Shown here: in pieces, positions 30,742 through 41,997 of the stretch
Position numbering within the stretch: the first letter of the stretch is position 1
Layout: each line of letters begins with the position of its first letter
Assembly (NCBI RefSeq): GCF_000709795.1
Contig: NZ_KL503804.1
Location: 1-64,000 of the forward strand
Source of the DNA: Bartonella bacilliformis Ver097
GTDB taxonomy: Bacteria > Pseudomonadota > Alphaproteobacteria > Rhizobiales > Rhizobiaceae
Direction: 5' to 3'
DNA length: 64,000 bases
The notes under the pieces: generated by a model
What the model was told of the DNA's origin: nothing
Databases searched by the model: none
What the model saw: only the letters and a program-made list of their open reading frames with translations
Position numbers and translations under genes: made by a program

Positions 30742-31131
30742 ATGACCAAAGAAGCCAAGCGTGTTCGTCGTAGCGAACGTAAAAATATTTCGTCGAGTGT
30801 TGTGCATATCAATTCGACATTTAATAATACAATGATTACTATTACTGATTCTCAAGGAGATACGATAGCATGGTCATCTGCTGGGGCTCAGGGATTTAAG
30901 GGCTCTCGTAAGTCTACACCTTTTGCTGCACAGGTTGCAGCAGCGGATTGTGCTAAAAAGGCAGAAGAGCATGGTGTGCGCTCATTGGAGGTCGAAGTGT
31001 GTGGTCCTGGGTCGGGTCGTGAATCTGCTTTGCGTGCATTACAGTCTGCAGGATTTATAATAACTTCTATTCGTGATGTAACACCGATTCCTCATAATGG
31101 ATGTCGTCCACGGAAAAGGCGGCGTGTTTGA
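30742..31131 (+). CDS. rpsK: 30S ribosomal protein S11
   Basis: A 129-residue platform protein near the mRNA exit. Blocks GVVHIN-type [36 protein letters not shown] and [17 protein letters not shown] are all present. A 122-base gap to rpsM is longer than usual. Confidence 0.98.
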   Translation: MTKEAKRVRRSERKNISSSVVHINSTFNNTMITITDSQGDTIAWSSAGAQGFKGSRKSTPFAAQVAAADCAKKAEEHGVRSLEVEVCGPGSGRESALRALQSAGFIITSIRDVTPIPHNGCRPRKRRRV

Positions 31132-31206
31132 TGCGGAGGGGGCTTCTATGTTCACATTGGCCGTTGCGGTTGAATGGTAGCGGAACTAAAGAGCAGGAAT
31201 AAAAAT

Positions 31207-32220
31207 ATGATCCAGAAAAACTGGCAGGAATTAATTAAACCCAATAAAGTTGAATTTCATGCGCATAGTAATTCGAATGTTTTGAGTGTAGTTGCCGAGC
31301 CGCTTGAGCGTGGTTTTGGCTTAACATTAGGCAATGCACTTCGTCGTATACTATTATCGTCACTTCGTGGTGCTGCAATTACTGCAGTACAAATTGAAGG
31401 GGTGTTACATGAATTTTCGTCTATTCCAGGCGTTCGTGAGGATGTTGCAGATATTATTTTAAATATCAAAGAAATTGCGATCCGTATGGAAGAAGAGGGC
31501 CCTAAGCGTATCGTTGTATGTAAAGAGGGTTCTGGTATCGTAAAAGCTGGAGATATACGCACTGTCGGAGATATGGAAATCCTTAATCCAGAACATGTTA
31601 TTTGTACACTTGATGAAGGCGCTGAAATCCGTATGGAGTTTATTGTTAATACAGGGAAGGGTTATGTTCCATCAGATCGTAACTGTTTTGACGATGCTCC
31701 AATTGGTTTGATTCCAATCGATAGCCTTTATTCGCCAATTCATAAAGTATCTTACAAAGTGGAAAATACACGTGAAGGGCAAGTTCTTGATTATGATAAG
31801 TTGACTTTAACAATTGAAACGAATGGTGCTGTTAATGGTGAGGATGCAGTCGCTTTTGCGGCGCGTATTCTTCAGGATCAGCTGTCAGTATTTGTTAATT
31901 TCAAAGAACCACAAAAAGAGCTTGTTGAAGAAAAAACTTCTGAGCTTTCTTTTAATCCTGCACTGCTTAAAAAAGTGGATGAGTTAGAACTTTCAGTGCG
32001 TTCAGCAAATTGTCTGAAAAATGATAATATTGTCTATATTGGTGATCTAATTCAAAAAACGGAATCTGAAATGCTTCGGACACCGAATTTTGGACGAAAG
32101 TCATTAAATGAGATTAAAGAAGTTCTCGCATGTATGGGACTCCATCTTGGTATGGAAATTTCTGCATGGCCACCTGAAAACATTGATGATCTTGCTAAGC
32201 ATTATGAAGATCAATATTGA
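31207..32220 (+). CDS. rpoA: RNA polymerase subunit alpha
   Basis: A 337-residue subunit that dimerises to start RNA polymerase assembly. N-terminal domain has the dimerisation core [31 protein letters not shown]; the C-terminal domain (about 255-320) has the helix-hairpin-helix that binds UP elements and activators ([25 protein letters not shown]). Start is the ATG at 31207 ([14 protein letters not shown]). Confidence 0.98.
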   Translation: MIQKNWQELIKPNKVEFHAHSNSNVLSVVAEPLERGFGLTLGNALRRILLSSLRGAAITAVQIEGVLHEFSSIPGVREDVADIILNIKEIAIRMEEEGPKRIVVCKEGSGIVKAGDIRTVGDMEILNPEHVICTLDEGAEIRMEFIVNTGKGYVPSDRNCFDDAPIGLIPIDSLYSPIHKVSYKVENTREGQVLDYDKLTLTIETNGAVNGEDAVAFAARILQDQLSVFVNFKEPQKELVEEKTSELSFNPALLKKVDELELSVRSANCLKNDNIVYIGDLIQKTESEMLRTPNFGRKSLNEIKEVLACMGLHLGMEISAWPPENIDDLAKHYEDQY

Positions 32221-32244
32221 AATTAAGATTTAAGGAGAGAGCTC

Positions 32245-32670
32245 ATGCGCCATGGTAAATCAGGCCGTAAGCTGAACCGAACTGCTAGTCATCGTAAAGC
32301 AATGTTTGCTAATATGGCAGCTTCGCTTATTGAGCATGAACAGATCGTAACAACGCTTCCAAAAGCTAAAGAGATTCGCCCTATTGTTGAAAAGTTAGTT
32401 ACACTTGGTAAACGTGGAGATTTGCATGCACGTCGGCAAGCAATAGCGGCTATTCGTGATACTGAAAAGGTTGCAAAGTTATTTAGTGCACTTGCGCCGC
32501 GTTATGAATCGCGCCATGGTGGTTATTTACGTATTATGAAAGCAGGTTTTCGTACTGGAGACAATGCACCTATGGCTGTTGTGGAATTTGTTGATCGTGA
32601 TGTTAATGCGAAGGGTGCTGCTGATCATGAACGCAAAGTAACCAAGATAATCGAAAAAGAAGATTCTTGA
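32245..32670 (+). CDS. rplQ: 50S ribosomal protein L17
   Basis: A 141-residue tunnel-exit-side protein. [43 protein letters not shown] is the family signature, followed by the usual C-terminal charged tail. Last gene of the ribosomal supercluster, followed immediately by a strong terminator. Confidence 0.98.
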   Translation: MRHGKSGRKLNRTASHRKAMFANMAASLIEHEQIVTTLPKAKEIRPIVEKLVTLGKRGDLHARRQAIAAIRDTEKVAKLFSALAPRYESRHGGYLRIMKAGFRTGDNAPMAVVEFVDRDVNAKGAADHERKVTKIIEKEDS

Positions 32671-32696
32671 TAGAAAAATTTTTTATTGAATTGAAG

Positions 32697-32724
32697 AAAA
32701 CCGTCTTTTAAAGGCGGTTTTTTT
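32697..32724 (+). terminator. Rho-independent terminator after rplQ
   Basis: AACCGTCTT at 32699-32707 pairs with AAGGCGGTT at 32711-32719 (one T-G pair), followed by a run of T to 32724. It marks the end of the ribosomal supercluster. Confidence 0.85.
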
Positions 32725-32850
32725 GTTGATATTTTGGAATAAGTTATCGTTCAATAACAAAATGAAAAGGAATAGCAGTATACAAATTATTGAGTTTATG
32801 TATTACTTATTGTGCAGGTAAGTTGATTTTTATTTTATGAAGGAATGAGC

Positions 32851-34245
32851 ATGAAGCGTTCTATTTTTATAGGGCTTTTTTTTGTGATGCTGGTAATGAC
32901 ATCATTGCATTCTGTAAATGCTCAGGTTCCTCAGACACAATCAGAAATTATAGTGTCATTTTCTCCTTTAGTTAAAAAGACGATTCCATCTGTTGTGAAT
33001 ATTTATGCAGCCCGACAAGTTAGAGTGCGTTCACCTTTTGAGGGTGATCCGTTTTTTGAGCAATTTTTTAGTCGTTATAGAGGTAATCAGCCTTTACGTA
33101 CTCAGTCATCATTAGGATCTGGAGTTATTGTTGATGAACGTGGTTTAGTCGTTACCAATTACCATGTCATTAAGGATGCTAATGAAATTAAAATTTCTCT
33201 TTCTGATGGACAGGAGTTTGAAAGTAAAGTCGTTTTAAAGGATGAAGCAACTGATATTGCGGTGCTTGAAATTGATTCAAAAGGAGCTCAATTTCCTGTT
33301 CTTTCTTTTGGGGATTCTGATGCGGTTGAAGTTGGTGATCTTGTTCTTGCAATTGGTAATCCTTTTGGTGTTGGTCAGACCGTTACAAGTGGTATTATTT
33401 CAGCTCAAGCACGTACGCGTGTTGGTATTTCTGATTTTGATTTTTTTATTCAAACAGATGCGGCTATCAATCCAGGAAATTCTGGCGGGGCTTTGATTAA
33501 TATGAAAGGCCAGTTAATTGGAATTAATACGGCTATTTATTCGCGTTCAGGTGGTTCTGTAGGCATTGGTTTTGCAATTCCAGCAAATCTTGTTAAAGTA
33601 ATGCTTGATGCAGTTAAACGTGGCGAGAATTTTTTTATACCACCTTATATTGGAGCATCCTTTCAAAGTGTTACGCCTGATGTTGCAGGTAGTTTGGGTT
33701 TAAAGCGCCCTTATGGAGCTTTTATTGTTGAAGTTATTGAAGGTAGTCCCACTGCAAAAGCTGGTTTGAAGGTAGGGGATGTTATTTTAAGTTTACAAGA
33801 TGTACAAATTGATAACCCAGATAGTCTTGGGTATCGTTTGATGACAGCGGATATTGGGCAAAAACTCATTTTAAAATATTTACGGGATGGAAAAATTTTT
33901 GAAACAGAAATAACTATATCATCAACACCTGTTTCTACATTTGTACAATCTGAAAAAATTATTGATGAAAGTCCTCTTTCTGGTGCTGAAGTATTAGATT
34001 TAACACCACAAAATAGTCGATCTTTTCATCTTCCTATGACTGCAAAGGGTGTTATTATTACCAATGTTGATAAAATGAGTAATGCTGCAGGGATTTTTCA
34101 TTCAGGAGATATTTTGCACTCTGTTAATGGTCATAAAATTGAAACTGTAGATCAGTTAAAAAAGATTCTTATGCAAGTTCATCCGCGTATTTGGCAGCTA
34201 GAATATGAGCGTAATGGTATACGTATTCGCCAATTTGTCCACTAA
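32851..34245 (+). CDS. degP: DegP/HtrA-family periplasmic serine protease
   Basis: A 464-residue envelope protease/chaperone that removes misfolded periplasmic proteins. A signal peptide runs to SVNAQ (about residue 25). The trypsin-like triad is His105 (TNYHVIK), Asp135 (ATDIAVLE) and Ser211 (NPGNSGGAL). Two PDZ domains follow, at about 265-345 and 375-460. I prefer the ATG at 32851, which has GAAGGA at proper distance, over the one at 32845. HtrA proteases in bartonellae are stress-related surface antigens. Monocistronic or leading rarA, which follows after nine bases. Confidence 0.93.
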   Translation: MKRSIFIGLFFVMLVMTSLHSVNAQVPQTQSEIIVSFSPLVKKTIPSVVNIYAARQVRVRSPFEGDPFFEQFFSRYRGNQPLRTQSSLGSGVIVDERGLVVTNYHVIKDANEIKISLSDGQEFESKVVLKDEATDIAVLEIDSKGAQFPVLSFGDSDAVEVGDLVLAIGNPFGVGQTVTSGIISAQARTRVGISDFDFFIQTDAAINPGNSGGALINMKGQLIGINTAIYSRSGGSVGIGFAIPANLVKVMLDAVKRGENFFIPPYIGASFQSVTPDVAGSLGLKRPYGAFIVEVIEGSPTAKAGLKVGDVILSLQDVQIDNPDSLGYRLMTADIGQKLILKYLRDGKIFETEITISSTPVSTFVQSEKIIDESPLSGAEVLDLTPQNSRSFHLPMTAKGVIITNVDKMSNAAGIFHSGDILHSVNGHKIETVDQLKKILMQVHPRIWQLEYERNGIRIRQFVH

Positions 34246-34254
34246 AGGTTTTTT

Positions 34255-35574
34255 TTGAATAAAGATTTTTTTACAATACCTTTTGATCTTTGTGTTAATC
34301 AAAGTCGTCCTCTTGCAGAAAAGATGCGTCCTTGCTCTCTTAGTGAAGTAGTAGGACAAAGTCATTTGATTGGAGCAAAAGGTTTTCTTTCCCGCATGGT
34401 AGCAGCTGGTTCATTAGGTTCGATGATTTTCTGGGGAGCTCCAGGGACAGGAAAAACAACAGTTGCACGTCTATTAGCGCTTGAGACGAATTTCGCTTTT
34501 GAACAAGTTTCTGCTATTTTTACTGGCATTACAGAGCTAAAAAAGGTTTTTGAAGTGGCTCGGACTCGTTTTATGTCTGGAGCTAAAACACTTTTGTTTG
34601 TTGATGAAATTCATCGATTTAATCGCACTCAGCAAGATATTTTTCTTCCTTTTATGGAAGATGGTACGGTTGTTCTTGTAGGTGCAACAACGGAAAACCC
34701 TTCATTTGCACTTAATGCTGCTCTTCTTTCGCGTGCACGTGTTTTGACATTTCATACACATGATAACGAAAGTTTGCGTATGCTGTTAAAACGCGCTGAG
34801 GAGTTAGAAAGAAAAACTCTTCCTTTGGATGATCATGCTAAAGACGTTTTAATAAGAATATCTGATGGTGATGCACGAGCCATGTTAACGTTGGTTGAGG
34901 AAATCTGGTGTATTACGCGATCAGGCGAGATATTGAATGCTGAAGCTTTACAAGAAGTTGTTCAGCGTCGAGCACCGATTTATGATAAAGGGCGAGATGG
35001 CCACTATAATCTCATTTCAGCATTGCATAAATCAGTTCGTGGATCTGATCCTGATGCGGCTCTTTATTATCTTGCACGTATGTTTGATGCGGGTGAAGAT
35101 CCTCTGTATATAGGGAGAAGATTGGTACGTATCGCCGTTGAAGATATTGGTTTAGCGGATCCGCAAGCTCTTGTTATTTGTAATGCAGCAAAAGACGCTT
35201 ATGCTTATTTAGGATCTCCTGAAGGAGAGTTGGCTTTGGCTCAAGCATGTCTTTATCTTGCAACTGCGCCAAAGTCGAATGCAACTTATCTTGCTTATAA
35301 GACAGCGATGCATTGTGCACGTAAAAATGGTTCTTTACCTCCTCCTAAACATATCCTTAATGCGCCTACAAAATTCATGAAAGAAGAGGGCTATGAGGAT
35401 GGTTATCGTTATGACCATAATGAACCAGATGCTTTTTCAGGACAGGAATATTTTCCTGAAAAACTTGGGCGTCAGATCTATTATCAGCCACAAGAACGTG
35501 GTTTTGAACGTGAGATTGCAAAGCGCCTTGAGTGGTGGAAAAAATTACGACAAAAGCGAAACCACAGTAAATAA
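34255..35574 (+). CDS. rarA: Replication-associated recombination protein A (RarA/MgsA)
   Basis: A 439-residue AAA+ ATPase acting at stalled replication forks and in clamp/helicase handling. Walker A GAPGTGKTT near residue 63, Walker B LLFVDEIHRFN near 118, sensor GATTENPSF, and the C-terminal tetramerisation domain with RGSDPDAALYYLARM and APKSNATYLA. The start is a TTG at 34255; the next ATG (34324) would remove conserved residues upstream of the MRPCSLSEVVGQ block, so TTG is plausible but not certain. Confidence 0.93.
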   Translation: MNKDFFTIPFDLCVNQSRPLAEKMRPCSLSEVVGQSHLIGAKGFLSRMVAAGSLGSMIFWGAPGTGKTTVARLLALETNFAFEQVSAIFTGITELKKVFEVARTRFMSGAKTLLFVDEIHRFNRTQQDIFLPFMEDGTVVLVGATTENPSFALNAALLSRARVLTFHTHDNESLRMLLKRAEELERKTLPLDDHAKDVLIRISDGDARAMLTLVEEIWCITRSGEILNAEALQEVVQRRAPIYDKGRDGHYNLISALHKSVRGSDPDAALYYLARMFDAGEDPLYIGRRLVRIAVEDIGLADPQALVICNAAKDAYAYLGSPEGELALAQACLYLATAPKSNATYLAYKTAMHCARKNGSLPPPKHILNAPTKFMKEEGYEDGYRYDHNEPDAFSGQEYFPEKLGRQIYYQPQERGFEREIAKRLEWWKKLRQKRNHSK

Positions 35575-36002
35575 GATTTTTTCAAACGGAATTTTGAGAA
35601 TTTTGTTAATGTAGTTTGCAAGTGTGAATTGATAGCTTAAATTGTACATAGCACTTATACATAAGATCTTGTTCTGAAATGATGTTGGGGAGTTTTGTGA
35701 GAGACTGGGCATTATTCTTAATTGTATCAATTCAGAAAAGATATGCACAAACACAGTGTTGAAATTTAGCTTTCTTCTTTTTGAAGAAGGTATATCAACA
35801 ATATAAATATTCAGCGTGTAAGCTATTTTGCGATATGTTTTGTGTTGATGAGAATAATATGATTTTTTAAATTAAACATTATTCATACAATACGGGAGTA
35901 AAGAGGAAATAGACTGTGAAAATCTAGACTCGGGACTTTAATTCAGGTAATAGGACAGTGTATATTACATAGTAATTTCTATGATTTGTTAAGGATACGA
36001 TT
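35575..36002. other. rarA-recA intergenic region
   Basis: About 430 AT-rich bases containing the recA promoter region. I looked for the alphaproteobacterial SOS box (GTTC-N7-GTTC on either strand) and found only one isolated GTTC at about 35673. An 8-bp hairpin (CTTTCTTC/GAAGAAGG) sits at about 35771-35791. No gene is visible. Confidence 0.55.
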
Positions 36003-37046
36003 GTGGATAAAAAAAAAGCTCTAGATGCTGCTCTATCACAAATTGAACGTTCTTTCGGTAAAGGCTCAATTATGCGTCTCGGGCAGAAGGAGGGGGTTGT
36101 TGAAATTGAAACAATCTCAACCGGATCATTATCTTTGGATATTGCCTTAGGTGTTGGTGGGTTACCAAAAGGGCGTATTATTGAGATTTATGGGCCGGAA
36201 AGCTCAGGTAAAACGACATTAGCTCTCCATGCTATTGCTGAAGCGCAGAAAAATGGTGGTGTTTGCGCTTTTGTTGATGCAGAGCATGCTCTTGATCCTA
36301 TTTATGCACGTAAACTTGGCGTTGATTTAGAAAATTTATTTGTTTCTCAACCAGATACTGGTGAACAAGCTTTAGAGATTACAGAAACACTTGTTCGTTC
36401 TGGTGCAGTTGATGTTCTTGTGGTTGATTCAGTAGCAGCTTTAACACCACGTGCGGAAATTGATGGTGAAATGAGCGATTCTCTGCCTGGATTACAGGCT
36501 CGGTTGATGAGTAAAGCATTGCGGAAATTAACAGCATCAATTTTTCGCTCTAACTGTATGGTTATCTTTATCAATCAAATTCGTATGAAAATTGGAGTGA
36601 TGTTTGGTTCTCCTGAAACGACAACGGGTGGGAATGCATTAAAGTTTTATGCCTCTGTTCGTTTAGATATTCGTCGCATTGGATCTATTAAGGATAAGGA
36701 GCTGGTGGTTGGTAATCAGACTCGTGTTAAAGTAGTTAAAAATAAATTGGCGCCTCCATTTAAACAGGTTGAGTTTGATATTATTTATGGTGAGGGAATT
36801 TCCAAGTTAGGGGAGTTAATTGATCTGGGGGTCAAAGTTGGCATTGTTGAGAAATCTGGTGCATGGTTCTCTTATAATTCTCAGCGTTTAGGGCAGGGGC
36901 GCGAAAATGCAAAGCAGTTTTTGCGTGAACATGCAGAAATAGCAGCAGAAATTGAAACGGCTTTGCGCCAAAATGCTGGTTTGCTCGCAATTGAATTGTT
37001 GGAGAATGTAGGGGCAGACAATATAGAAAATGATGAAGAAATTTAA
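36003..37046 (+). CDS. recA: Recombinase RecA
   Basis: A 347-residue recombinase that forms filaments on single-stranded DNA for strand exchange and LexA cleavage. Walker [10 protein letters not shown] at 64-72, Walker [18 protein letters not shown], loop L1/L2 region [27 protein letters not shown] (here starting [10 protein letters not shown]), and an acidic C-terminus ENDEEI. The GTG start at 36003 has AAGGATA upstream; an in-frame stop 21 bases before it excludes the longer N-terminus seen in other Rhizobiales. Confidence 0.98.
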   Translation: MDKKKALDAALSQIERSFGKGSIMRLGQKEGVVEIETISTGSLSLDIALGVGGLPKGRIIEIYGPESSGKTTLALHAIAEAQKNGGVCAFVDAEHALDPIYARKLGVDLENLFVSQPDTGEQALEITETLVRSGAVDVLVVDSVAALTPRAEIDGEMSDSLPGLQARLMSKALRKLTASIFRSNCMVIFINQIRMKIGVMFGSPETTTGGNALKFYASVRLDIRRIGSIKDKELVVGNQTRVKVVKNKLAPPFKQVEFDIIYGEGISKLGELIDLGVKVGIVEKSGAWFSYNSQRLGQGRENAKQFLREHAEIAAEIETALRQNAGLLAIELLENVGADNIENDEEI

Positions 37047-37250
37047 TGAAATATTAATTTCAATATAGTTTTTTCATCACAGTTGTTTCTTTTTTATTTA
37101 TCAGAATTTTTAAATATAAAATCTTTTATTGTAATTTTTTCTGAGAAAATATTTCTATTTTAATGATTTATTTTTAAATTAGTAAAGAGACTATTTCATA
37201 AAAGTAGATCTTATCTTTTCGATTTTGTACTGTTCTTTGCAGGTGTCAAT

Positions 37251-39914
37251 ATGAATAGCGTTAATAATATCCGATCTACTTTTCTGGATTATTTTCATCG
37301 TAATGGGCATAAAGTTCTTTCTTCTAGTTCACTTGTGCCTCGCAATGATCCCACATTGATGTTTACAAACGCAGGAATGGTACAGTTTAAAAATGTTTTT
37401 ACTGGACTTGAGAAACATTCTTATAATCGAGCCACAACTGCACAAAAATGTGTTCGTGCAGGTGGAAAGCATAATGATCTTGATAATGTCGGTTATACGG
37501 CACGTCATCATACTTTTTTTGAAATGCTTGGTAATTTTTCTTTTAGTGATTATTTCAAAGAAGAAGCAATTTTTTATGCATGGAACCTTTTAACAAAGGA
37601 ATTTTGTCTTTCTAAAGATAAATTATTAGTTACAGTTTATCATGATGATGATGTAGCAGCGAGGTTATGGCGTAAGATTTCAGGTCTTTCAGAAGAGAAA
37701 ATTATCCGCATTGCAACAAATGATAATTTTTGGATGATGGGTGACACAGGACCTTGTGGTCCTTGTTCAGAGATTTTTTATGATCATGGCGATAAAATTT
37801 GGGGTGGTCCTCCTGGAAGTGCTGATGAAGATGGTGATCGTTTCATTGAAATTTGGAACCTTGTCTTTATGCAATATGAGCAGTTAAGTAAAGAGAAGCG
37901 GATTGAATTGCCTCAACCTTCCATTGATACGGGGATGGGATTAGAGCGTATTGCTGCTGTTTTACAAGGTGTTCATGATAATTATGATATTGATCTTTTT
38001 CGTGCATTAATTCATGTTTCACAAGAGATTATAGGGGTTAAGGCGACCGGTGATTTTTTGGCTAGTCATCGTGTTATTGCTGATCATTTGCGTTCATCTG
38101 CATTTTTAATTACTGATGGTGTTATGCCTTCTAATGAAGGCCGTGGATATGTTTTACGCCGTATTATGCGTCGTGCTATGCGTCACGCTCATTTATTAGG
38201 TTCAAAAGATTTGTTGATGTGGCGTCTTGTGCCTGCTTTGATAAGCGAAATGGGACAAGCTTATCCTGAATTAGTGCGTGCTGAATCTTTGATTTCAGAA
38301 ATTTTAAAATTGGAGGAAACTCGTTTTCGTAAAACTCTTGAACGAGGCCTTGGTTTGTTGAATGAGGCAAGCACTCATCTTGAAGAAGGTGATTGTTTTA
38401 ATGGTGAAGTTGCTTTTAAACTTTATGACACATATGGATTTCCACTTGATTTGACGCAAGATGCTCTTCGGCATCGTGGAATATTTGTTGACGTTGATGC
38501 TTTTGATAAAGCTATGGAACGTCAAAAAGCAGAAGCGCGTGCCAATTGGTCGGGTTCTGGTGATTGTGTAACAGAAACAGTCTGGTTTTCTATTCGTGAT
38601 CAAGTTGGGGCTACAGAATTTTTGGGTTATGAAACAGAAAAAGCTGAAGGTATTATTACAGCGCTTATACGTGATGGTGAGGTTGTTGACCATATTGATT
38701 TAGGCCAAAAGGCTATGATTGTAGTTAATCAAACACCTTTTTATGGCGAATCTGGAGGGCAGGTTGGGGATAGTGGTATAATTTCTGGTGAAAATTTTAT
38801 TTTTGAAGTGCATGATACGCAAAAAAAAGGCGATAATGTTTTTATTCATATTGGTGAAATTAAATCTGGTCAGGCAAAAAAACATGATTGTGTAGAATTA
38901 ATTGTTGATTCTGCTCGTCGTCGCAAAATTTGTGCAAACCATTCTGCTACTCATTTATTACATGAAGCTTTGCGTCAAGTATTGGGATCTCATGTTGTTC
39001 AGAAAGGTTCTTTTGTATCACCTGATCGGTTGCGGTTCGATTTTTCTCATCCAAAATCGATTTCATCAGCAGAACTAAAGAAAATAGAAGATTTGGCGAA
39101 TGATATAGTTCTGCAAAATAGCAAAGTAACAATACGTCTTATGGCAATAGATGATGCAATTGCTGAAGGGGCTATGGCACTGTTTGGTGAAAAATATGGT
39201 GATGAGGTTCGTGTTATTTCTATGGGGAATAATCTTGAACAGACAGGATCAAAAAAATGGTGGTCTATTGAACTTTGTGGAGGCACACATGTTCAAAGAA
39301 CAGGCGATATTGGGTTGATCCATATCATTTCCGAAACTTCTGTAGCTGCTGGTGTTCGCCGTATTGAAGTATTAACAGCTACAGCTGCGCGCCTTCATCT
39401 TCATAGTCAAGATAGACGGGTTTATGAAATTGCTGGTCTTTTAAAGACTTCTCCTGCTGATGTACAAGAACGTGTTCAGGCTTTGCTTGATGAGCGTCGC
39501 AGGCTTGAAAAAGAGTTGAAGGATTCACGCAAGAAAATTGCTCTTAATGGTGAATTTGTTGAGAATAGCCAGGGAGATATTCAAACGATCAATGGTATTT
39601 CTTTTATGGGGTGTGTTGTTAGTAATATTCTACCCAAGGATCTTAAGGCATTAGTAGATTCTGGAAAGAAGAAGATTGGATCTGGTGTTGTTGCTTTCAT
39701 CAGTGTTTCTGAGGATGGAAAAGGAAGTGCTGTTGTTGGTGTTACTGATGATTTGACTGATACGCTGAATGCTGTTGATTTAGTGCGAATTATTTCAGCC
39801 ATTCTTGGGGGAAAAGGTGGTGGTGGGCGTCGTGATATGGCGCAGGCTGGTGGTTCTGAGGGGAGCAAGGCTAATGAAGCTCTTGTAGCATTAAAAGCCT
39901 CTCTTGAAAGATAA
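37251..39914 (+). CDS. alaS: Alanyl-tRNA synthetase
   Basis: An 887-residue class II synthetase for tRNA-Ala. The catalytic domain begins with [36 protein letters not shown]; the editing domain has the metal-binding [11 protein letters not shown] and [13 protein letters not shown]; the C-Ala domain ends with [16 protein letters not shown]. Next to recA, as in many alphaproteobacteria, but with its own 204-base upstream region. Confidence 0.98.
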   Translation: MNSVNNIRSTFLDYFHRNGHKVLSSSSLVPRNDPTLMFTNAGMVQFKNVFTGLEKHSYNRATTAQKCVRAGGKHNDLDNVGYTARHHTFFEMLGNFSFSDYFKEEAIFYAWNLLTKEFCLSKDKLLVTVYHDDDVAARLWRKISGLSEEKIIRIATNDNFWMMGDTGPCGPCSEIFYDHGDKIWGGPPGSADEDGDRFIEIWNLVFMQYEQLSKEKRIELPQPSIDTGMGLERIAAVLQGVHDNYDIDLFRALIHVSQEIIGVKATGDFLASHRVIADHLRSSAFLITDGVMPSNEGRGYVLRRIMRRAMRHAHLLGSKDLLMWRLVPALISEMGQAYPELVRAESLISEILKLEETRFRKTLERGLGLLNEASTHLEEGDCFNGEVAFKLYDTYGFPLDLTQDALRHRGIFVDVDAFDKAMERQKAEARANWSGSGDCVTETVWFSIRDQVGATEFLGYETEKAEGIITALIRDGEVVDHIDLGQKAMIVVNQTPFYGESGGQVGDSGIISGENFIFEVHDTQKKGDNVFIHIGEIKSGQAKKHDCVELIVDSARRRKICANHSATHLLHEALRQVLGSHVVQKGSFVSPDRLRFDFSHPKSISSAELKKIEDLANDIVLQNSKVTIRLMAIDDAIAEGAMALFGEKYGDEVRVISMGNNLEQTGSKKWWSIELCGGTHVQRTGDIGLIHIISETSVAAGVRRIEVLTATAARLHLHSQDRRVYEIAGLLKTSPADVQERVQALLDERRRLEKELKDSRKKIALNGEFVENSQGDIQTINGISFMGCVVSNILPKDLKALVDSGKKKIGSGVVAFISVSEDGKGSAVVGVTDDLTDTLNAVDLVRIISAILGGKGGGGRRDMAQAGGSEGSKANEALVALKASLER

Positions 39915-40011
39915 TTGCAACTGTTTGATCTATACTGTTGCGTTTCAGTTTATCAAGGAAAAAACTGTAATTCAGTTTTAGTTTTTATTTCAATATGCAA
40001 GCAAAATTGAT

Positions 40012-41799
40012 TTATGGTGCTATTGCTTTGCGCAATGGAATTATATTGTCATCTTTTTCTTTTGTCGCGGGTTGATTGATTGTTAAACCGCCAGCTTTCA
40101 GCAATTTATAGAAGTGGCCATCTTTATTGATTAATTCTTGAAAGCTACCTTTTTCAATTAAGCAACCCTGATCTAAAAAAAGTACAAGATCGGCATTACG
40201 GATTGTTGAAAGGCGATGAGCTATAATAAATGTGGTACGATTCTCACTTATACAATCGATCGCATTTTTAACACGAATTTCTGTTTCGACATCAAGAGCA
40301 CTGGTTGCTTCATCCAAGATGAGAATAGGAGCATTTTTCAAAATAGCGCGTGCAATTGCTAATCGTTGCCTTTCTCCACCTGATAATTGCGAACCTCGCT
40401 CACCAACTAATGTATCATAATTCTTGCTTTTTTTTAGAATAAAGTCATGGGCAGAAGCCATTTTTGCAGCTTCATAAAGTTCTTCATCTGTTGCTCCTGT
40501 TTTTCCTATAGAAATATTATCTCGAATAGTACGGTCAAAAAGACCTGCATCTTGAAATACTGTTGCTAAAGCTTTGCGTAACGATTCCCGATTGATAGAA
40601 TTTATATTTATTCCATCAATGCTGATATATCCAACAGTCGGGTCATATATACGTTGTAATAAATTAATTAATGTTGTTTTTCCAGCACCTGTTGGTCCTA
40701 CAATAGCAACAGTTTGTCCTACTTTAACCTCAAATGAAATATCAAAGACACCTTGGGAAGAATTTGGAAATTCATAGGTAACATGATGAAATTGGATCGC
40801 GCCTTTAACGTTTAGAAGAGAAGCAAGATTTGCAGTTTCATTGGTTTGAAAAGTTGAATCCTCCATATCAAAGAATTCTTGTAGTTTTGCTTGCGAAGAT
40901 ACAGCTAAATTGATAAAGCCACTAATTTGATCAAGACGACCAATCATTAATTGAGAAAATCCAACAAAAGTAACAACTTCTCCCACACTTAATTGGCCTT
41001 TTATCACGAAAAAAGCACCAAGAAGAAGTACACAAACTATTGAAATAGTTGAAGCCATTCGGTTTAAACCACTTGCAAGTGCCCACCAGTTTAAGACAGG
41101 GTTTTGTGCTCTAAGAAGGTTGTTGGTATGCTGATGAAGTGCTGAAGTTTCTTCGGTTATTCGGTTATAACTTTGTACAATGGAAACGTTAGAGATTGAA
41201 TCAGTAATATGTTTAAAAAGGCTGTGGTGATAGTGTTCGACAGCGGCTTGTCCGTTTTTTGTTTTTTGCATTACCAAACGTGCAATTAAGATATAGAGGA
41301 TGGCAAGAACCATTAAAACGATTGAAAGACGCCAGTTCATTTTAAAGGTTACTGGAACGAGAACGAAGAGTGCGACGAAAGTTGAGAGGTGTTGACGCAT
41401 AAATTCAAGCCATATAGAGGACATAGAATCTGTAGCGCGCAGTAGTGTGTGAAGGGCATGAGATGTACCACGTTGTTGATGCCAAATAAGGGGCATACTG
41501 ATAATGCGTGCAAAAGACTTTTCTAAAACAGTTAAACGGCATCTGTGTGCTAAGCGATCAGCACCGCGAGCTACAAGGACGTAAGCAATAATGTTAAAAA
41601 TACCAAAACACATCCAGACTGAGAGAGTCAGAAGAATATCTGATTTATCTGCGATGGTATCAATAACGCGTCCAAACAAAATAGGTTCTACAATTGTAAT
41701 AATTGCTAATGTAATATTAGCAGTGCAAATGAGAAGAAATGCATTTTTTTCTTGATTCAGATAGGAAAGAACGCGAACATAAGTTCTAAATAACGACAC
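40012..41799 (-). CDS. ndvA: NdvA/ChvA-type cyclic beta-(1,2)-glucan export ABC transporter
   Basis: A 595-residue half-transporter with an N-terminal six-helix membrane domain and a C-terminal ATPase: Walker A GPTGAGKTT, signature LSGGERQRLAIARAI, Walker B ILILDEATSALD. The membrane domain matches NdvA strongly (ANITLAIITIVEPILFGRVID, SMPLIWHQQRGTSHALHTLLRA). In Rhizobiales it exports cyclic glucan to the periplasm. I use the GTG at 41799, giving MSLFRTYVRVLSYL as in family members and with GGAG 11 bases upstream; a GTG at 41823 would put that ribosome site inside the gene. A glucan synthase gene is not in this window. Confidence 0.9.
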   Translation of the reverse strand: MSLFRTYVRVLSYLNQEKNAFLLICTANITLAIITIVEPILFGRVIDTIADKSDILLTLSVWMCFGIFNIIAYVLVARGADRLAHRCRLTVLEKSFARIISMPLIWHQQRGTSHALHTLLRATDSMSSIWLEFMRQHLSTFVALFVLVPVTFKMNWRLSIVLMVLAILYILIARLVMQKTKNGQAAVEHYHHSLFKHITDSISNVSIVQSYNRITEETSALHQHTNNLLRAQNPVLNWWALASGLNRMASTISIVCVLLLGAFFVIKGQLSVGEVVTFVGFSQLMIGRLDQISGFINLAVSSQAKLQEFFDMEDSTFQTNETANLASLLNVKGAIQFHHVTYEFPNSSQGVFDISFEVKVGQTVAIVGPTGAGKTTLINLLQRIYDPTVGYISIDGININSINRESLRKALATVFQDAGLFDRTIRDNISIGKTGATDEELYEAAKMASAHDFILKKSKNYDTLVGERGSQLSGGERQRLAIARAILKNAPILILDEATSALDVETEIRVKNAIDCISENRTTFIIAHRLSTIRNADLVLFLDQGCLIEKGSFQELINKDGHFYKLLKAGGLTINQPATKEKDDNIIPLRKAIAP

Positions 41800-41997
41800 G
41801 GGGTAATAGTCTCCAAATTGCACAAAGGTAGAATTATGTATTTGAGCTAATGGAATTTATGCAATAAGGGAATGCAATTTTAAATACTGACTGTAATGTG
41901 ACGTGATAATGTTTATTTAAAGAAATGTAGTTTGTATTTATTAAAGACGATAAGACGAAACTGTTAGATAAATGATTTTGGTAATACGATAACCGTT

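Noticed and set aside
35771-35791. 8-bp hairpin before recA as a terminator for rarA
   Set aside because: No T run follows in either direction, and it lies about 200 bases past rarA.
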